Source: Saprospiraceae bacterium
GTDB lineage: Bacteria; Bacteroidota; Bacteroidia; Chitinophagales; Saprospiraceae
NCBI GenBank assembly: GCA_016787575.1
Contig: JAEUUO010000023.1
Location: 1-64,000, forward strand
DNA length: 64,000 nucleotides
Direction of reading: 5' to 3'
The position numbers and the translations under genes are program-made. The notes beneath the pieces were generated by a model. The model saw nothing but the letters and a program-made list of their open reading frames with translations, made no database searches and was not told the origin of the DNA. Within the stretch, counting starts at the first letter, position 1. Every line of letters begins with the position of its first letter. This document shows, one piece after another, positions 51,399 to 59,942 of the stretch.

Positions 51399-51845
51399 AT
51401 GAAAGATTATTTTCGTTCTTTATTTGATTATCACGTCCAGGCCAATCAGCAATTTTTTGATGTCTTGTTTTCAGCTTCACAGCCTATTGATGAATATGCA
51501 TTTAAAATGTTTCGGCATTGCATTATGGCCCATCATATTTGGAATCATCGCATGTTGAATCTCAAATACGATTATGAATTCTGGGAACCCCTTAACCAAA
51601 AGCAATTGGAGCAATTAATGGATCAAAACAAGCGTGAACATATTCAAATTTTGGAACAATATGATTTAGAGGCTAAACTTGAATACAAAAACCAAGCAGG
51701 TGAAACTTATTCGAGTAAAATCGTTGACATACTTTCGCACATCAGTCATCACTATGCCTATCACAGAGGTCAAATTGCACGCAGCCTACGTGAAAGTGGC
51801 ATTGAACCACCTAAAACAGATTTAATTATTTTTCGGAGGAGTTGA
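51399..51845 (+). CDS. DinB-family protein
   Basis: Four-helix-bundle metal-binding protein of the DinB/YfiT-like superfamily; many members are thiol transferases or unknown. The histidines lie in HCIMAHHIWNHRMLNL (about 40-55) and in the last helix DILSHISHHYAYHRGQIARSLRESG (about 112-135), giving the usual His triad spacing. 148 residues, no signal peptide. It is convergent with the thioredoxin-family gene 42 bp away. Neither catalytic activity nor substrate can be read from the sequence. Confidence 0.85.
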   Translation: MKDYFRSLFDYHVQANQQFFDVLFSASQPIDEYAFKMFRHCIMAHHIWNHRMLNLKYDYEFWEPLNQKQLEQLMDQNKREHIQILEQYDLEAKLEYKNQAGETYSSKIVDILSHISHHYAYHRGQIARSLRESGIEPPKTDLIIFRRS

Positions 51846-51883
51846 GCTATTTTATAGCTATTAAGCTATATAGCTTTTAGCTC
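51843..51883. repeat. AGCT-word array between convergent genes, near-octamer spacing
   Basis: AGCT recurs at 51845, 51856, 51864, 51872 and 51879 (spacings 11, 8, 8, 7), giving words like TATAGCTA, TTAAGCTA and TATAGCTT. It starts at the DinB stop codon (51843-51845) and ends just before the thioredoxin gene's stop (51888). AGCT is self-complementary, so the array can also fold (TATAGCT pairs with AGCTATA), and a bidirectional terminator is possible. Confidence 0.6.
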
Positions 51884-51887
51884 CGGA

Positions 51888-53081
51888 CTATATTGTAACA
51901 CCCCAATCACGAAGCATGGCTTCCAACATTTGAGTTGGTTCTGCTTTTTGTTTTGCAACTTCAAGTCCTTTCTTTACAATTGCAATGGCTTCATCTTTTT
52001 TATTGTTATAAAATAAAATGCGGCCGTAATTGATGTAATGATCTTGTTGCTCTTGCAATTCCAGCGCTTTTTTGGCTGCCTTCTCAGCGAAGTCCATTAT
52101 CTTCTTATTGTCTTTAAAATTTTTAAGACATAACTGGGAAAGTATTTTATTTTTTGCAGCGTCATTTTTTGCAATCTTAGTGCTGTAAAGTTTAGCAGCA
52201 ACTAAAAATTTATCCGCATCGCCGGTTGCGCCGTAATAATCCATGTCGGTTGTACTCTTAAATTCGTCGTAACGATCCGGAATGTTTTTAGCTTTTTCCT
52301 GGGCTTCATTTAATAAACTTTCATTGCGGTATTCCATGGCTTTTTTCATGGTTTTCGAACAAGCCATCCAAATTTTATTTTCATAAACCGCTTTAGATTT
52401 AAGCTTTGAAATGGGCTCTTTGTATTTTACCAGATAATCAAAAATCCGTGAATCGGCTTCGGTGGCTGATTCTAAAATGATTTCAAGATTTTCTGGGGTG
52501 GTTAAATCTTTTTGACTGGATAAATATTCATTAGCAATGCGTAAGGAAGGTTTTCCGACCTGATTTAAAGATTTAATATACGCCAGGACAGTTGCAGGAT
52601 CCCTTTTGCCTTCATCGTATAATTTTGCCCAATTCCCGGATTTGTCAAATTTTTTAATGGCATCTTGCCCTAATTCGATAAAAGATTCAGGAGGACGTGC
52701 ACCACTGCTGTTGTGTACTATTTTTCCTTCTGAATTGATGTAAAGTAAAGTGGGATATGAACGAACTGAATAACGTTGACCCAATTCAGGACCTTCTCCT
52801 TTTTCCATATCCATTTTAACATTGATAAAATTGGCATTGTAAAAATTGCCAACAGCTTCATCAACAAAGACTGTTGAAGCCATTCGGCGACAAGGACCGC
52901 ACCAGGTAGTAAATGCATCCATGAAAATTAACTTGTCTTCTTTTGCTGCTTGTGCCAAAGCTTCAGCAAATGTTCCATGGAAAAAATTGATTCCTTTTAA
53001 GCCTGTTCCTTCTGTTTGACTTTGTCCTGTGTTTATGCAAATCAAGCATAAAAGGCAGGCGATCTTTAGTGTTTTTAACAT
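51888..53081 (-). CDS. Exported thioredoxin-domain protein with TPR-like C-terminus
   Basis: A signal peptide (LKTLKIACLLCLICINTGQSQ) precedes a thioredoxin-fold domain (about 30-150) with FMDAFTTWCGPCRRMASTVF; the active-site Cys61 and Cys64 (WCGPC) are counted from ATG 53081, and the cis-Pro segment is RSYPTLLYINSEGK. The C-terminal 230 residues are helical repeats (KKALELQEQQDHYINYGRILFYNNKKDEAIAIVKKGLEVAKQ), TPR-like. 397 residues from the ATG; an upstream in-frame TTG at 53090 is less likely. The protein should act in the periplasm or outside. Redox partner unknown. Confidence 0.88.
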   Translation of the reverse strand: MLKTLKIACLLCLICINTGQSQTEGTGLKGINFFHGTFAEALAQAAKEDKLIFMDAFTTWCGPCRRMASTVFVDEAVGNFYNANFINVKMDMEKGEGPELGQRYSVRSYPTLLYINSEGKIVHNSSGARPPESFIELGQDAIKKFDKSGNWAKLYDEGKRDPATVLAYIKSLNQVGKPSLRIANEYLSSQKDLTTPENLEIILESATEADSRIFDYLVKYKEPISKLKSKAVYENKIWMACSKTMKKAMEYRNESLLNEAQEKAKNIPDRYDEFKSTTDMDYYGATGDADKFLVAAKLYSTKIAKNDAAKNKILSQLCLKNFKDNKKIMDFAEKAAKKALELQEQQDHYINYGRILFYNNKKDEAIAIVKKGLEVAKQKAEPTQMLEAMLRDWGVTI

Positions 53082-53164
53082 AAATCTCAATTAATTTAGA
53101 ATACAAATATCTTAATAAATTTAGTAGCAAATGCAACGAACAAGAAATTAGGAAAAATTTAGCT

Positions 53165-53226
53165 AAATAGGGCAGCTTTCTAAAACTTTGAGCTTAAACC
53201 CAAGGATTTGGAAAGCTGCCTTATTT
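53165..53226. repeat. Imperfect inverted repeat between divergent promoters
   Basis: AAATAGGGCAGCTTTC (53165-53180) pairs with GAAAGCTGCCTTATTT (53211-53226) with one mismatch and a 30-nt loop. It lies between the divergent starts of the thioredoxin gene (53081) and the aminotransferase gene (53280). It is not at a gene end, so it may be regulatory, a leader hairpin or a remnant; nothing decides. Confidence 0.5.
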
Positions 53227-53279
53227 CGAAACAGTGATGCTATATTTTAAATTCTTGCTTTGCAAAGTTCCATACATTT

Positions 53280-54485
53280 ATGCAGCCAATTTTTATGACA
53301 CATATCAGACAGCAATTTTTAGAACGTATCGCTCAAACCAGTGAAATTTCGCAGCAATTGGAAGTGGTATCGGCACATGGGTGTTATTTGGAGACCCAAT
53401 CCGGTTTAAAATATCTGGATTTGCTTTCAGGTTTTGGAGTCAACAATATTGGGCATGGCGTAGTTTCGGTTTTGGAAGCCATCAATAAGCAGTCTCAAGC
53501 CTATCTTCATACCAATGTGTATGGCGAGCATATGCAAAGTCCACAAATTCAATTGGCAGAATTTTTAATTTCCTTATTGCCAGGACCATTAAACGGATGC
53601 TATTTTCTGAATTCAGGAAGTGAATGCATTGACGCTGCAATTAAACTTGGTCGTTTGGCAACCGGTCGGTCTGAAATTGTAGTTTGCAGTCAAGCCTACC
53701 ACGGCAGTACCTTAGGTGCAGAATCGTTGCGTAGTGATGTACATCACAAAATGGGTTTTCTTCCATTAATTCCTTCCATTCGATTTATACGATTTAATGA
53801 AGAAGCAGATCTTGACCAAATTACCAGTCAAACAGCACTTGTAATTACAGAAGTCATACAAACGGAAGCAGGTGTTAAACTTGCAAACCCGGAATATTGG
53901 AAAAAACTTCGGCAATGCTGTGATGCCCAAAACTGTTTACTGGCAGTTGATGAAATCCAAACGGGGATGGGTCGCACGGGATCATTATTTGCATTTCAAG
54001 CCTATGATTTTATTCCGGATATGCTATTGTGTGGGAAGGCACTTGGAGCAGGAATGCCATTGTCTGCTCTTATCTGCAATCAAAATTTACTTCGGCATTT
54101 TTCTAAAACCATTCCCTTGGGATACATCACAACTTTTGGCGGACATCCGGTTTGTTGTGCAGCCGGATTGGCAGGATTAAACTTTTTAATTCAAGCTAAT
54201 TTAATTGACTCTATTGCAGAAAAAGAACAAGTATTCAGAAACTTATTGGATTTCCTGCCGAATCGGGAACTGCGAGGTAAAGGATTGTTACTGGCTTTAG
54301 AATTGGGTTCTGTGAAAAGTTTAATGCGTGCCATTCAAAAATTGTTTGATAGCAGAGTTCTTGCTGAAAGTTTTTTATTCTGTCCGACGGCTTTGAGAAT
54401 TGCGCCTCCTTTGCTGATTGAGCTGAATGAAATAAAGCAGGTTTGCGACCATATAAGACGCATATGTGAACCATCACAGTTTTAG
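53280..54485 (+). CDS. Class III PLP-dependent aminotransferase
   Basis: Fold-type I omega-aminotransferase. The active-site Lys253 is in LLCGKALGAGMPLSAL, the PLP-contact Asp224 is in VDEIQTGMGRTG, and NSGSECIDAAIKLGR and AYHGST bind the cofactor phosphate. 401 aa is in the usual range. The family includes acetylornithine, ornithine, GABA and lysine transaminases. The product cannot be settled: the ALDH7 gene about 2 kb upstream would fit a lysine-breakdown role, but they are separated by two unrelated genes. The ATG is at 53280; TTGCTTTG upstream (53255-53262) is one base from the -7 consensus. Confidence 0.85.
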   Translation: MQPIFMTHIRQQFLERIAQTSEISQQLEVVSAHGCYLETQSGLKYLDLLSGFGVNNIGHGVVSVLEAINKQSQAYLHTNVYGEHMQSPQIQLAEFLISLLPGPLNGCYFLNSGSECIDAAIKLGRLATGRSEIVVCSQAYHGSTLGAESLRSDVHHKMGFLPLIPSIRFIRFNEEADLDQITSQTALVITEVIQTEAGVKLANPEYWKKLRQCCDAQNCLLAVDEIQTGMGRTGSLFAFQAYDFIPDMLLCGKALGAGMPLSALICNQNLLRHFSKTIPLGYITTFGGHPVCCAAGLAGLNFLIQANLIDSIAEKEQVFRNLLDFLPNRELRGKGLLLALELGSVKSLMRAIQKLFDSRVLAESFLFCPTALRIAPPLLIELNEIKQVCDHIRRICEPSQF

Positions 54486-54529
54486 AAAAACTCTTTTATT
54501 ACAAATTAGCAATCTGCTCTCCTGCAGAA

Positions 54530-55108
54530 TTATTTTTTCAAGTCTTCAAAAGCAGCTTCCAATTGCTCGTAAAAACTTTCCCCAAAACGGCGTATCAAGG
54601 CGGCTTTTACAAATCGGAAGAGTGGCATTTTTTGATCTTGACCCAATTTACATCCTGCTTTACAGATATCCCATTGATCATAATTGAGAGCTATAAATCC
54701 CTGATTTTTATTTTCTTTAATACGAATGGGGTATAAATGACAAGAAATTGGCTTTTGAAAATCGCAAACTCCGGCTTTATGGGCTTGTTCGATTCCGCAT
54801 ACCGCAATTCCATTTTCATCCCGGTTCATATAGACGCAAGCACCATCTGGCATAAGGCTGGTACCCCAACTTTTATTTTCTCGGTAATACGTATACAACC
54901 CTTCTTTTGCTATTACATTTTGAGATTCAGTGCTTAAAAATGCCCTAAAATCTTCAAAACTGTTTTCAAGTATGGTCTTTTCAGCAAGAGTGAGCGGGGC
55001 GCCAAAATCACCTTCATAACAGCAAGCGCCTTTGCATTTATCCAAAGCGCAGATAAATTGATTTTCTAAGACCTCGTCACTGATCAGGATATTATCGATC
55101 ATCAACAT
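54530..55108 (-). CDS. DUF3109 family cysteine-rich protein
   Basis: A YkgJ-like zinc/iron-cysteine-cluster protein of unknown function. The Cys pattern is seen in FICALDKCKGACCYEGDFGAPL, CVYMNRDENGIAVCGIEQAHKAGVCDFQKPISCHLYP and CKAGCKLG. 192 aa fits the DUF3109 family. The likely start is ATG 55108 (MLMID); an ATG at 55102 is also in frame. An exact TAGCTTTG box ends only 4 nt before the first ATG, so this mRNA would be leaderless from 55108, or have about a 10-nt leader from 55102. It is divergent from gltA. Confidence 0.87.
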   Translation of the reverse strand: MLMIDNILISDEVLENQFICALDKCKGACCYEGDFGAPLTLAEKTILENSFEDFRAFLSTESQNVIAKEGLYTYYRENKSWGTSLMPDGACVYMNRDENGIAVCGIEQAHKAGVCDFQKPISCHLYPIRIKENKNQGFIALNYDQWDICKAGCKLGQDQKMPLFRFVKAALIRRFGESFYEQLEAAFEDLKK

Positions 55109-55112
55109 ACTG

Positions 55113-55120
55113 CAAAGCTA
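55113..55120 (-). promoter_or_regulatory. -7 promoter box TAGCTTTG of the DUF3109 gene
   Basis: Exact TAnnTTTG on the minus strand. Only 4 nt separate its last base from the ATG at 55108, or 10 nt from the ATG at 55102. The predicted transcript therefore begins at or within a few bases of the start codon. Confidence 0.5.
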
Positions 55121-55224
55121 AGACGCTTCATTTATTTTAAAAGTCCGGGAAGAATTCTGAAAATTAATGGGAACGGCTAAATTCTTAAAAAAAATCTTTT
55201 TCTTTTTGTAATTCAAAAACATTA

Positions 55225-55232
55225 TACTTTTG
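55225..55232 (+). promoter_or_regulatory. -7 promoter box TACTTTTG of gltA
   Basis: Exact TAnnTTTG, 38 nt before the ATG at 55271. A TTG at 55206-55208 lies 16 bp upstream of the box and fits a -33 element. Confidence 0.65.
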
Positions 55233-55270
55233 CGCTTTGTTTTTCGACAGGAATAGTTACAGTAAGTAGG

Positions 55271-56587
55271 ATGGATCGCCTAAAAACATTATTTAAAGCC
55301 CAATTAATTTCTTCGGTAGAGGAAATTAAAACACTTGTTAAGTCCCACGGTACAAGAATTATTGATAATGTTCAAATAGAACAGGTTTATGGAGGTATGC
55401 GGGGAATCCAGAGTATGATATGGGAAACCTCATCCTTGGATTCTTCCGAAGGTATTCGATTCAGGGGATATTCAATTCCTGAGCTTCGTGAGTTACTTCC
55501 TAAAATTAACGGCGCTACGGAGCCACTGCCAGAAGGATTGTTTTGGTTGATGTTAACCGGAAATTTACCTACTGAAGAGGATGTCAAATGGTTAAGCAAG
55601 GAATGGCAACAAAGAGCTGTATTGAGCGATACTGTTAAGGAGCTTTTAGATCATCTGGATGTTAAGAAAACCCATCCTATGACCCAGTTTAGCATTGCTA
55701 TTATGGCTATGCAATCTGAAAGTGTATTTGCCCAAGAATATGAAAATGGGATGAACAAAGCCAGTTACTGGGAAATTATGTATGAAGATTGCATGAATCT
55801 TATTGCAAAATTACCATTGGTTGCAGCTTTTATTTATCGAAAATCTTTCTATGACAATCAGCACATAGCAGCAGATCCTGATTTAGACTGGAGTGCCAAT
55901 TTTGCCCATATGTTGGGTAAAGATGAACCTGCATTTAAAGATTTGATGCGTTTGTATATGACCATTCATGCTGACCATGAAGGCGGCAACGCATCTGCTC
56001 ATACGGTTCATTTAGTTGGTTCAACTTTGAGTGATGCTTATTTGTCACTGGCTGCAGGAATGAACGCATTGGCAGGACCTTTGCATGGTTTAGCCAATCA
56101 GGAAGTAATGGACTGGATTTATGACATGATTCGGGACCTGGGAACTCCCAATCCAAGTAGAGAACAGATTGCAGAATATGTTAAAACAACGCTTTCCCAT
56201 GGGGTAGTCGTTCCGGGTTATGGACATGCTGTTTTGCGTAAACCAGACCCACGGTTTTTAGCGCAAAAGGATTTTGCTGAAAAACATTGTGCTGACGATC
56301 CAATGGTTCAAATTGTTTGGCATGTGTTTGAAGAAGTCCCACCAATATTGGAAAGTTTGGGTAAAGTAAAAAATCCCTGGCCAAATGTGGATGCCCATTC
56401 TGGAGCTTTATTAGAGCATTTTGGGGTTAAAGAACATAATTTTTATACCGTCATGTTTGGAGTTTCAAGAGCATTGGGTGTCTTAGCTCAATTGTGTTGG
56501 GATCGGGCATTGAATTTGCCTTTGGAGCGACCAAAATCCATGACTACTGAAGAAATTAAAGGCTTTTTATCAAATTCAAATAATTAA
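55271..56587 (+). CDS. gltA: Citrate synthase, eukaryotic-type
   Basis: Condenses acetyl-CoA with oxaloacetate to citrate at the entry of the TCA cycle. The catalytic triad is visible: His272 in GPLHGLANQEV, His319 in VPGYGHAVLRK and Asp374 in PNVDAHSGALL. Stretches such as EGIRFRGYSIPEL, PLPEGLFWLMLTGNLPTEEDVKWLSKEW, KYW/SYWEIMYEDCMNLIAKLP, LYMTIHADHEGGNASAHTVHLVGS and NPWPNVDAHSG are much closer to animal and plant mitochondrial citrate synthase than to the hexameric E. coli GltA type. 438 aa matches the mitochondrial mature length. No transit peptide is needed or seen. It is followed at 15 bp by gcvH. Confidence 0.94.
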   Translation: MDRLKTLFKAQLISSVEEIKTLVKSHGTRIIDNVQIEQVYGGMRGIQSMIWETSSLDSSEGIRFRGYSIPELRELLPKINGATEPLPEGLFWLMLTGNLPTEEDVKWLSKEWQQRAVLSDTVKELLDHLDVKKTHPMTQFSIAIMAMQSESVFAQEYENGMNKASYWEIMYEDCMNLIAKLPLVAAFIYRKSFYDNQHIAADPDLDWSANFAHMLGKDEPAFKDLMRLYMTIHADHEGGNASAHTVHLVGSTLSDAYLSLAAGMNALAGPLHGLANQEVMDWIYDMIRDLGTPNPSREQIAEYVKTTLSHGVVVPGYGHAVLRKPDPRFLAQKDFAEKHCADDPMVQIVWHVFEEVPPILESLGKVKNPWPNVDAHSGALLEHFGVKEHNFYTVMFGVSRALGVLAQLCWDRALNLPLERPKSMTTEEIKGFLSNSNN

Positions 56588-56602
56588 TCCGATCTTCGTT
56601 TT

Positions 56603-56995
56603 ATGAACTTTCCAGACAATCTGAAATATACCAAAGAACATGAGTGGCTTTTGCTCGATGGCAATCAAGCAACCATAGGAATTACGGAATTTGCTCAATC
56701 CGAATTGGGTGATATTGTTTATGTTGAAGTAGAATCTGTAGGAGACGAAGTGTCAAAAGATGACATTTTCGGTACTGTTGAAGCGGTTAAAACAACGTCT
56801 GATCTATTTATGCCGGTTTCTGGCAAAGTCATTGAATTTAATCCGGAACTCGATGAGAAAGACGGAAATGATCCAACTTTAATTAATTCGGATCCTTATG
56901 GTAAAGGTTGGATTATTAAAATTGAACTTAGCAATCCAGAAGAATTGGATCAACTGTTGGATGCGGCCTCCTACCGCAGCTTGATCGGTAAGTAG
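56603..56995 (+). CDS. gcvH: Glycine cleavage system protein H
   Basis: Lipoyl-carrier protein of the glycine cleavage system; moves the aminomethyl group between P and T proteins. The 130 residues are the normal length. The biotinyl/lipoyl domain contains [25 protein letters not shown], in which Lys63 is the lipoylation site, and the C-terminal [10 protein letters not shown] is typical. P (gcvP) and T (gcvT) genes are not in this window. It follows gltA by 15 bp and precedes a VanZ-like gene by 12 bp, so the three are likely one operon. Confidence 0.95.
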   Translation: MNFPDNLKYTKEHEWLLLDGNQATIGITEFAQSELGDIVYVEVESVGDEVSKDDIFGTVEAVKTTSDLFMPVSGKVIEFNPELDEKDGNDPTLINSDPYGKGWIIKIELSNPEELDQLLDAASYRSLIGK

Positions 56996-57007
56996 TTATA
57001 AAATTTT

Positions 57008-57370
57008 ATGTTATTCTGGCGGCCAAAGTATTATTTGATTTTGGCCTGGTTCCTCGTGGCAACTATTGTGATTTTGTCATTGTTGCCCAGTAGCGAAATG
57101 CCTCAACTCCATTGGTGGGGATCCATTCAGCCTGACAAGATCGGACATATTCTATTTTATTCAGCAAGCGCCTGGTGTTTTAAAAAATACAGTCAACATC
57201 AAACCAGCTTCTTCCGGATTTCTTATATCTATTTAGCCTTAATATTTATGGGTATTGCACTTGAATGTCTCCAAAAATTAATGGTATTGGGCAGGCAATT
57301 TGATTTATTTGATGTGATAGCCAATTGCATCGGTGTTATTCTTGTTAAATTGGCATCTAGCACGAAATGA
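57008..57370 (+). CDS. VanZ-like family protein
   Basis: Small polytopic protein of the VanZ-like family; no settled role in most bacteria, and vancomycin resistance should not be assumed. Of 120 residues, four hydrophobic helices are seen: LILAWFLVATIVILSLL, then the family loop with WGSIQPDKIGHILFYSASAWCF (the DKxxHxxxY pattern), YLALIFMGIALECLQKLMV and FDVIANCIGVILVKLAS. It starts 12 bp after gcvH. A gcvH-VanZ neighbourhood recurs in Bacteroidota as I recall. Confidence 0.85.
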   Translation: MLFWRPKYYLILAWFLVATIVILSLLPSSEMPQLHWWGSIQPDKIGHILFYSASAWCFKKYSQHQTSFFRISYIYLALIFMGIALECLQKLMVLGRQFDLFDVIANCIGVILVKLASSTK

Positions 57371-57415
57371 GATTTATAGCTGAAATTCAGCTTTTAGAGT
57401 ATTTTTGGAAATCCA

Positions 57416-58768
57416 ATGATAAATTTAAAATCAATTTCTTTTCTTAGTCTGATTTTGACTATTGCCCTGATAAGTTTTGCCAATTTCAATATAAAAAAAT
57501 GGAAAAATTTATCAACGATCGATTGGGATGTGATTGGTTATTACGATTACTTGCCGGCTACATTTATATACCATGATTATTTTATGGATTTTATAAGAAC
57601 AGATCCAAAATATGTCGAAAAACATATGTTTTGGCCTGTAAATGCTTCGAATGGAAATTTTGTAAATAAATATACCATGGGAATGTCAGTAATGTATGCC
57701 CCTTTTTTCTTTTTGGCGCATATAAAGACACAGGCATCGCATGCAAATCCAAATGGATTTAGTTGGTATTACCACAAATACATTCATCTGTCGTGTTTAT
57801 TTTATTTAATTATTGGCCTGGTTTTCTTGCGGAAATTTTTATTGAAATGGTTTTCTGAATGGTCTGTTGCAATAAGCATTCCTTCAATTTGCCTTGGTAC
57901 AAATTTGTTTTATTATGCAAGTTCGGAAGCAGCCATGAGCCATGCATACAGTTTCTCACTTTCAGCTATCTTTTTGTTTTATGTTTATAAATGGTTTGAA
58001 AATCAAAAATTAGTTTATGCTTTATTGATCGGGATCAGCCTGGGACTGATGAGTTTAATTCGACCTATTAATTTATGTTTTGCATTGTTCCCTTTGTTAT
58101 ATGGTGTCCAAAATTTAAAAGATGTTCAAAAAAACGCATTGATTTTTTTTCAGTATCAGAAGCATATAATTTGGATTGTAGTACTTATTGGACTTATTTG
58201 GATGCCACAATTACTGTATTGGAAATCAGTTACCGGAAATTTTTTTTATTATTCGTATCAAGATGAGCGTTTCTTTTTTTTTAATTCACATCCCTTATTG
58301 GGTATGTTTAGCTTTAGAAATGGCTGGTTGATATATACTCCAATTTTTATTTTTTCAATCATTGGGATGTATATTTTATTTTTTAAAAAGCATGCATTGA
58401 GATGGACTGTGGTTCTCTTTTTTAGTTTATATTGTTACATCGTATTTTCATGGTGGTGCTGGTGGTATGTTGGATTTGGTAATCGTGGCATGATCGATTT
58501 ATATGCTTTATTAGCAATTCCATTTGGAGCTGCCATTTCTTATATACTTACCCAATCTTATAGAATTAAGGCACCAGTTATTACGTTGGTTTTCCTCTTG
58601 ATTTTATTTTCTCAGTTTCAATCCTGGCAGTATCGGAATGGCATGTTGCATTTTGACAGTATGAACTGGAATGCCTATAAAGCATCTTTTGGAAAAACGA
58701 AATTTGATGATGCGATAAAAAACAGCTTGATACAACCGGATTATGAAAAGGCAAAAAAGGGAGAGTAG
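57416..58768 (+). CDS. Polytopic membrane protein, possible GT-C glycosyltransferase
   Basis: About eleven hydrophobic segments in 450 residues. Early motif WDVIGYYDYLPATFIYHDY (about 38-56) with an Asp-rich first loop, and ISLGLMSLIRPINLCFALFPLL (RP within a helix), are common in GT-C-type membrane glycosyltransferases. A C-terminal YCYIVFSWWCWWYVGFGNRGMIDLYALLAIPFGAAI segment is often seen in dolichyl-phosphate-mannose-type transferases. This fold-level assignment is uncertain. It begins 45 bp after the VanZ gene and may share the transcript. No adjacent sugar gene supports a pathway. Confidence 0.6.
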   Translation: MINLKSISFLSLILTIALISFANFNIKKWKNLSTIDWDVIGYYDYLPATFIYHDYFMDFIRTDPKYVEKHMFWPVNASNGNFVNKYTMGMSVMYAPFFFLAHIKTQASHANPNGFSWYYHKYIHLSCLFYLIIGLVFLRKFLLKWFSEWSVAISIPSICLGTNLFYYASSEAAMSHAYSFSLSAIFLFYVYKWFENQKLVYALLIGISLGLMSLIRPINLCFALFPLLYGVQNLKDVQKNALIFFQYQKHIIWIVVLIGLIWMPQLLYWKSVTGNFFYYSYQDERFFFFNSHPLLGMFSFRNGWLIYTPIFIFSIIGMYILFFKKHALRWTVVLFFSLYCYIVFSWWCWWYVGFGNRGMIDLYALLAIPFGAAISYILTQSYRIKAPVITLVFLLILFSQFQSWQYRNGMLHFDSMNWNAYKASFGKTKFDDAIKNSLIQPDYEKAKKGE

Positions 58769-58832
58769 TTAATTAAAAATTTCGGATGATCCATCCATTT
58801 AAATTGTCATTGAATTTTTTAAAAATTGTGAA

Positions 58833-59327
58833 CTAAAATTTTATTTTTTGGAGTAATTGTTCTAATTCTTCAAATTTTTGGGTCCCAATAAGTAATTTCT
58901 TTCCATCTTTTAATTCTAATTGCAAGCCCATGTTTCCGGACATGTTTAAAGCACGGCCTTTGCCAAATAAACCCAATCGAAATCCCCATCCACCATATTC
59001 TGTAATAGGATTGTATTTCCGAATGTATGCCTTGTCAATAGATTCCCAAGGAATAGTTTTTTTACTTAAATGAAAAGGATAAAATTTGTAAGAGACCCCC
59101 AGTTCATTAATTTCAGTTTCTAATTTGGATATCAAAAAGAGAATTATAATTAATATAGGAATTAGTGAAATCAACACTAAAGTGGAATCACTGGTAGGGT
59201 TATCACCAAAAGGTATTTTTAAAATCAATTGCTGATACAAACCAAATAGAAACAAACAAGTAATTCCTATTATCAATAGCCAAAACCACCATTGAGTAAA
59301 TTTTTGTTTTTCTTTGAAATGTATCAT
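58833..59327 (-). CDS. Small membrane protein with PH-like C-terminal domain
   Basis: I do not recognise a function. Two hydrophobic segments (WWFWLLIIGITCLFLFGLY and LVLISLIPILIIILFLIS) are followed by a strand-rich region LETEINELGVSYKFYPFHLSKKTIPWESIDKAYIRKYNPITEYGGWGFRLGLFGKGRALNMSGNMGLQLELKDGKKLLIGTQKFEELEQLL. This resembles bacterial PH-type domains attached to two helices, where a GW(G)FR loop and an ALN.S...GL.L.L..G.k.liGt motif are typical. 164 aa. It is followed, minus strand, by nothing close; the cupin-like gene lies 22 bp upstream and may be co-transcribed. Confidence 0.55.
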   Translation of the reverse strand: MIHFKEKQKFTQWWFWLLIIGITCLFLFGLYQQLILKIPFGDNPTSDSTLVLISLIPILIIILFLISKLETEINELGVSYKFYPFHLSKKTIPWESIDKAYIRKYNPITEYGGWGFRLGLFGKGRALNMSGNMGLQLELKDGKKLLIGTQKFEELEQLLQKIKF

Positions 59328-59349
59328 TGTATAGGTATTTTTTTCAAAT

Positions 59350-59838
59350 TTAATTTTTATCTATAAATTCAATGCGATATAATTTAAATAGATCTTTTCC
59401 TATGTTTTCTACCGAATGGGGTGGTTCTGGTTTTTCCCAATTTCCAATATTTAGTTCTTCTGGTTTTATTCTGATGGTATCTTGTTTGATCATTGTTAAT
59501 TTATGATTGTTGTCTAAGCCAAATGTATTGTATAATATGGGAGCAGTGTTTACAACCCAAACAATGCTATTGCCTTTGTGTGTATGGATGGGATCTAATT
59601 GACCGGGAGGAACGGTGACCTCCAGGATTCTAAAATCAGTTGTTTGGAATATAAGTTTATGATAGTCTTTTGCTGCAACCAACGCATCTAAACTGTCCGG
59701 CCAAATCCAGTCCGTGTTTGACTTATTTGCTTTTTGAATCGTATCAATTGAAAGATTTATTTTATCTTTTGAATCTTGAATCAGATAAGTGATCAGTGCA
59801 CCAAGGAGAATGCCAATGAATAAGTAGCCTGCTTTCAT
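59350..59838 (-). CDS. Membrane-anchored cupin-like protein
   Basis: The N-terminus (MKAGYLFIGILLGALITYLIQ) is a single membrane segment or uncleaved signal. The soluble part contains TVPPGQLDPIHTHKGNSIVWVV and KPEPPHSVENIGKDLFKLYRIEF, which fit the two conserved cupin motifs (G-x5-HxHx3,4-E-x6-G, with the acidic residue not obvious, and a PxG/PPHxxxN segment). The metal-binding His residues would be His in IHTHKG and PPHS. 162 aa. It is probably co-transcribed with the PH-like membrane-protein gene downstream. Substrate unknown. Confidence 0.55.
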   Translation of the reverse strand: MKAGYLFIGILLGALITYLIQDSKDKINLSIDTIQKANKSNTDWIWPDSLDALVAAKDYHKLIFQTTDFRILEVTVPPGQLDPIHTHKGNSIVWVVNTAPILYNTFGLDNNHKLTMIKQDTIRIKPEELNIGNWEKPEPPHSVENIGKDLFKLYRIEFIDKN

Positions 59839-59942
59839 AAGAACTTTATTTTTAAACTTGTACAGAAACTCAATTTGGGATTATCTGAATTTCATACTAA
59901 GATACAAGGTCTGCAATCAATACGGTACTTAAAAAAAATAAT

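Noticed and set aside
53165..53226. Intrinsic terminator
   Set aside because: It lies between two divergent starts and not after a gene, has a mismatch and a 30-nt loop; kept as an inverted repeat of unknown role.
57008..57370. Vancomycin resistance gene vanZ
   Set aside because: Only the VanZ-like membrane fold is present; no other van genes and the context is gcvH, so no resistance is inferred.
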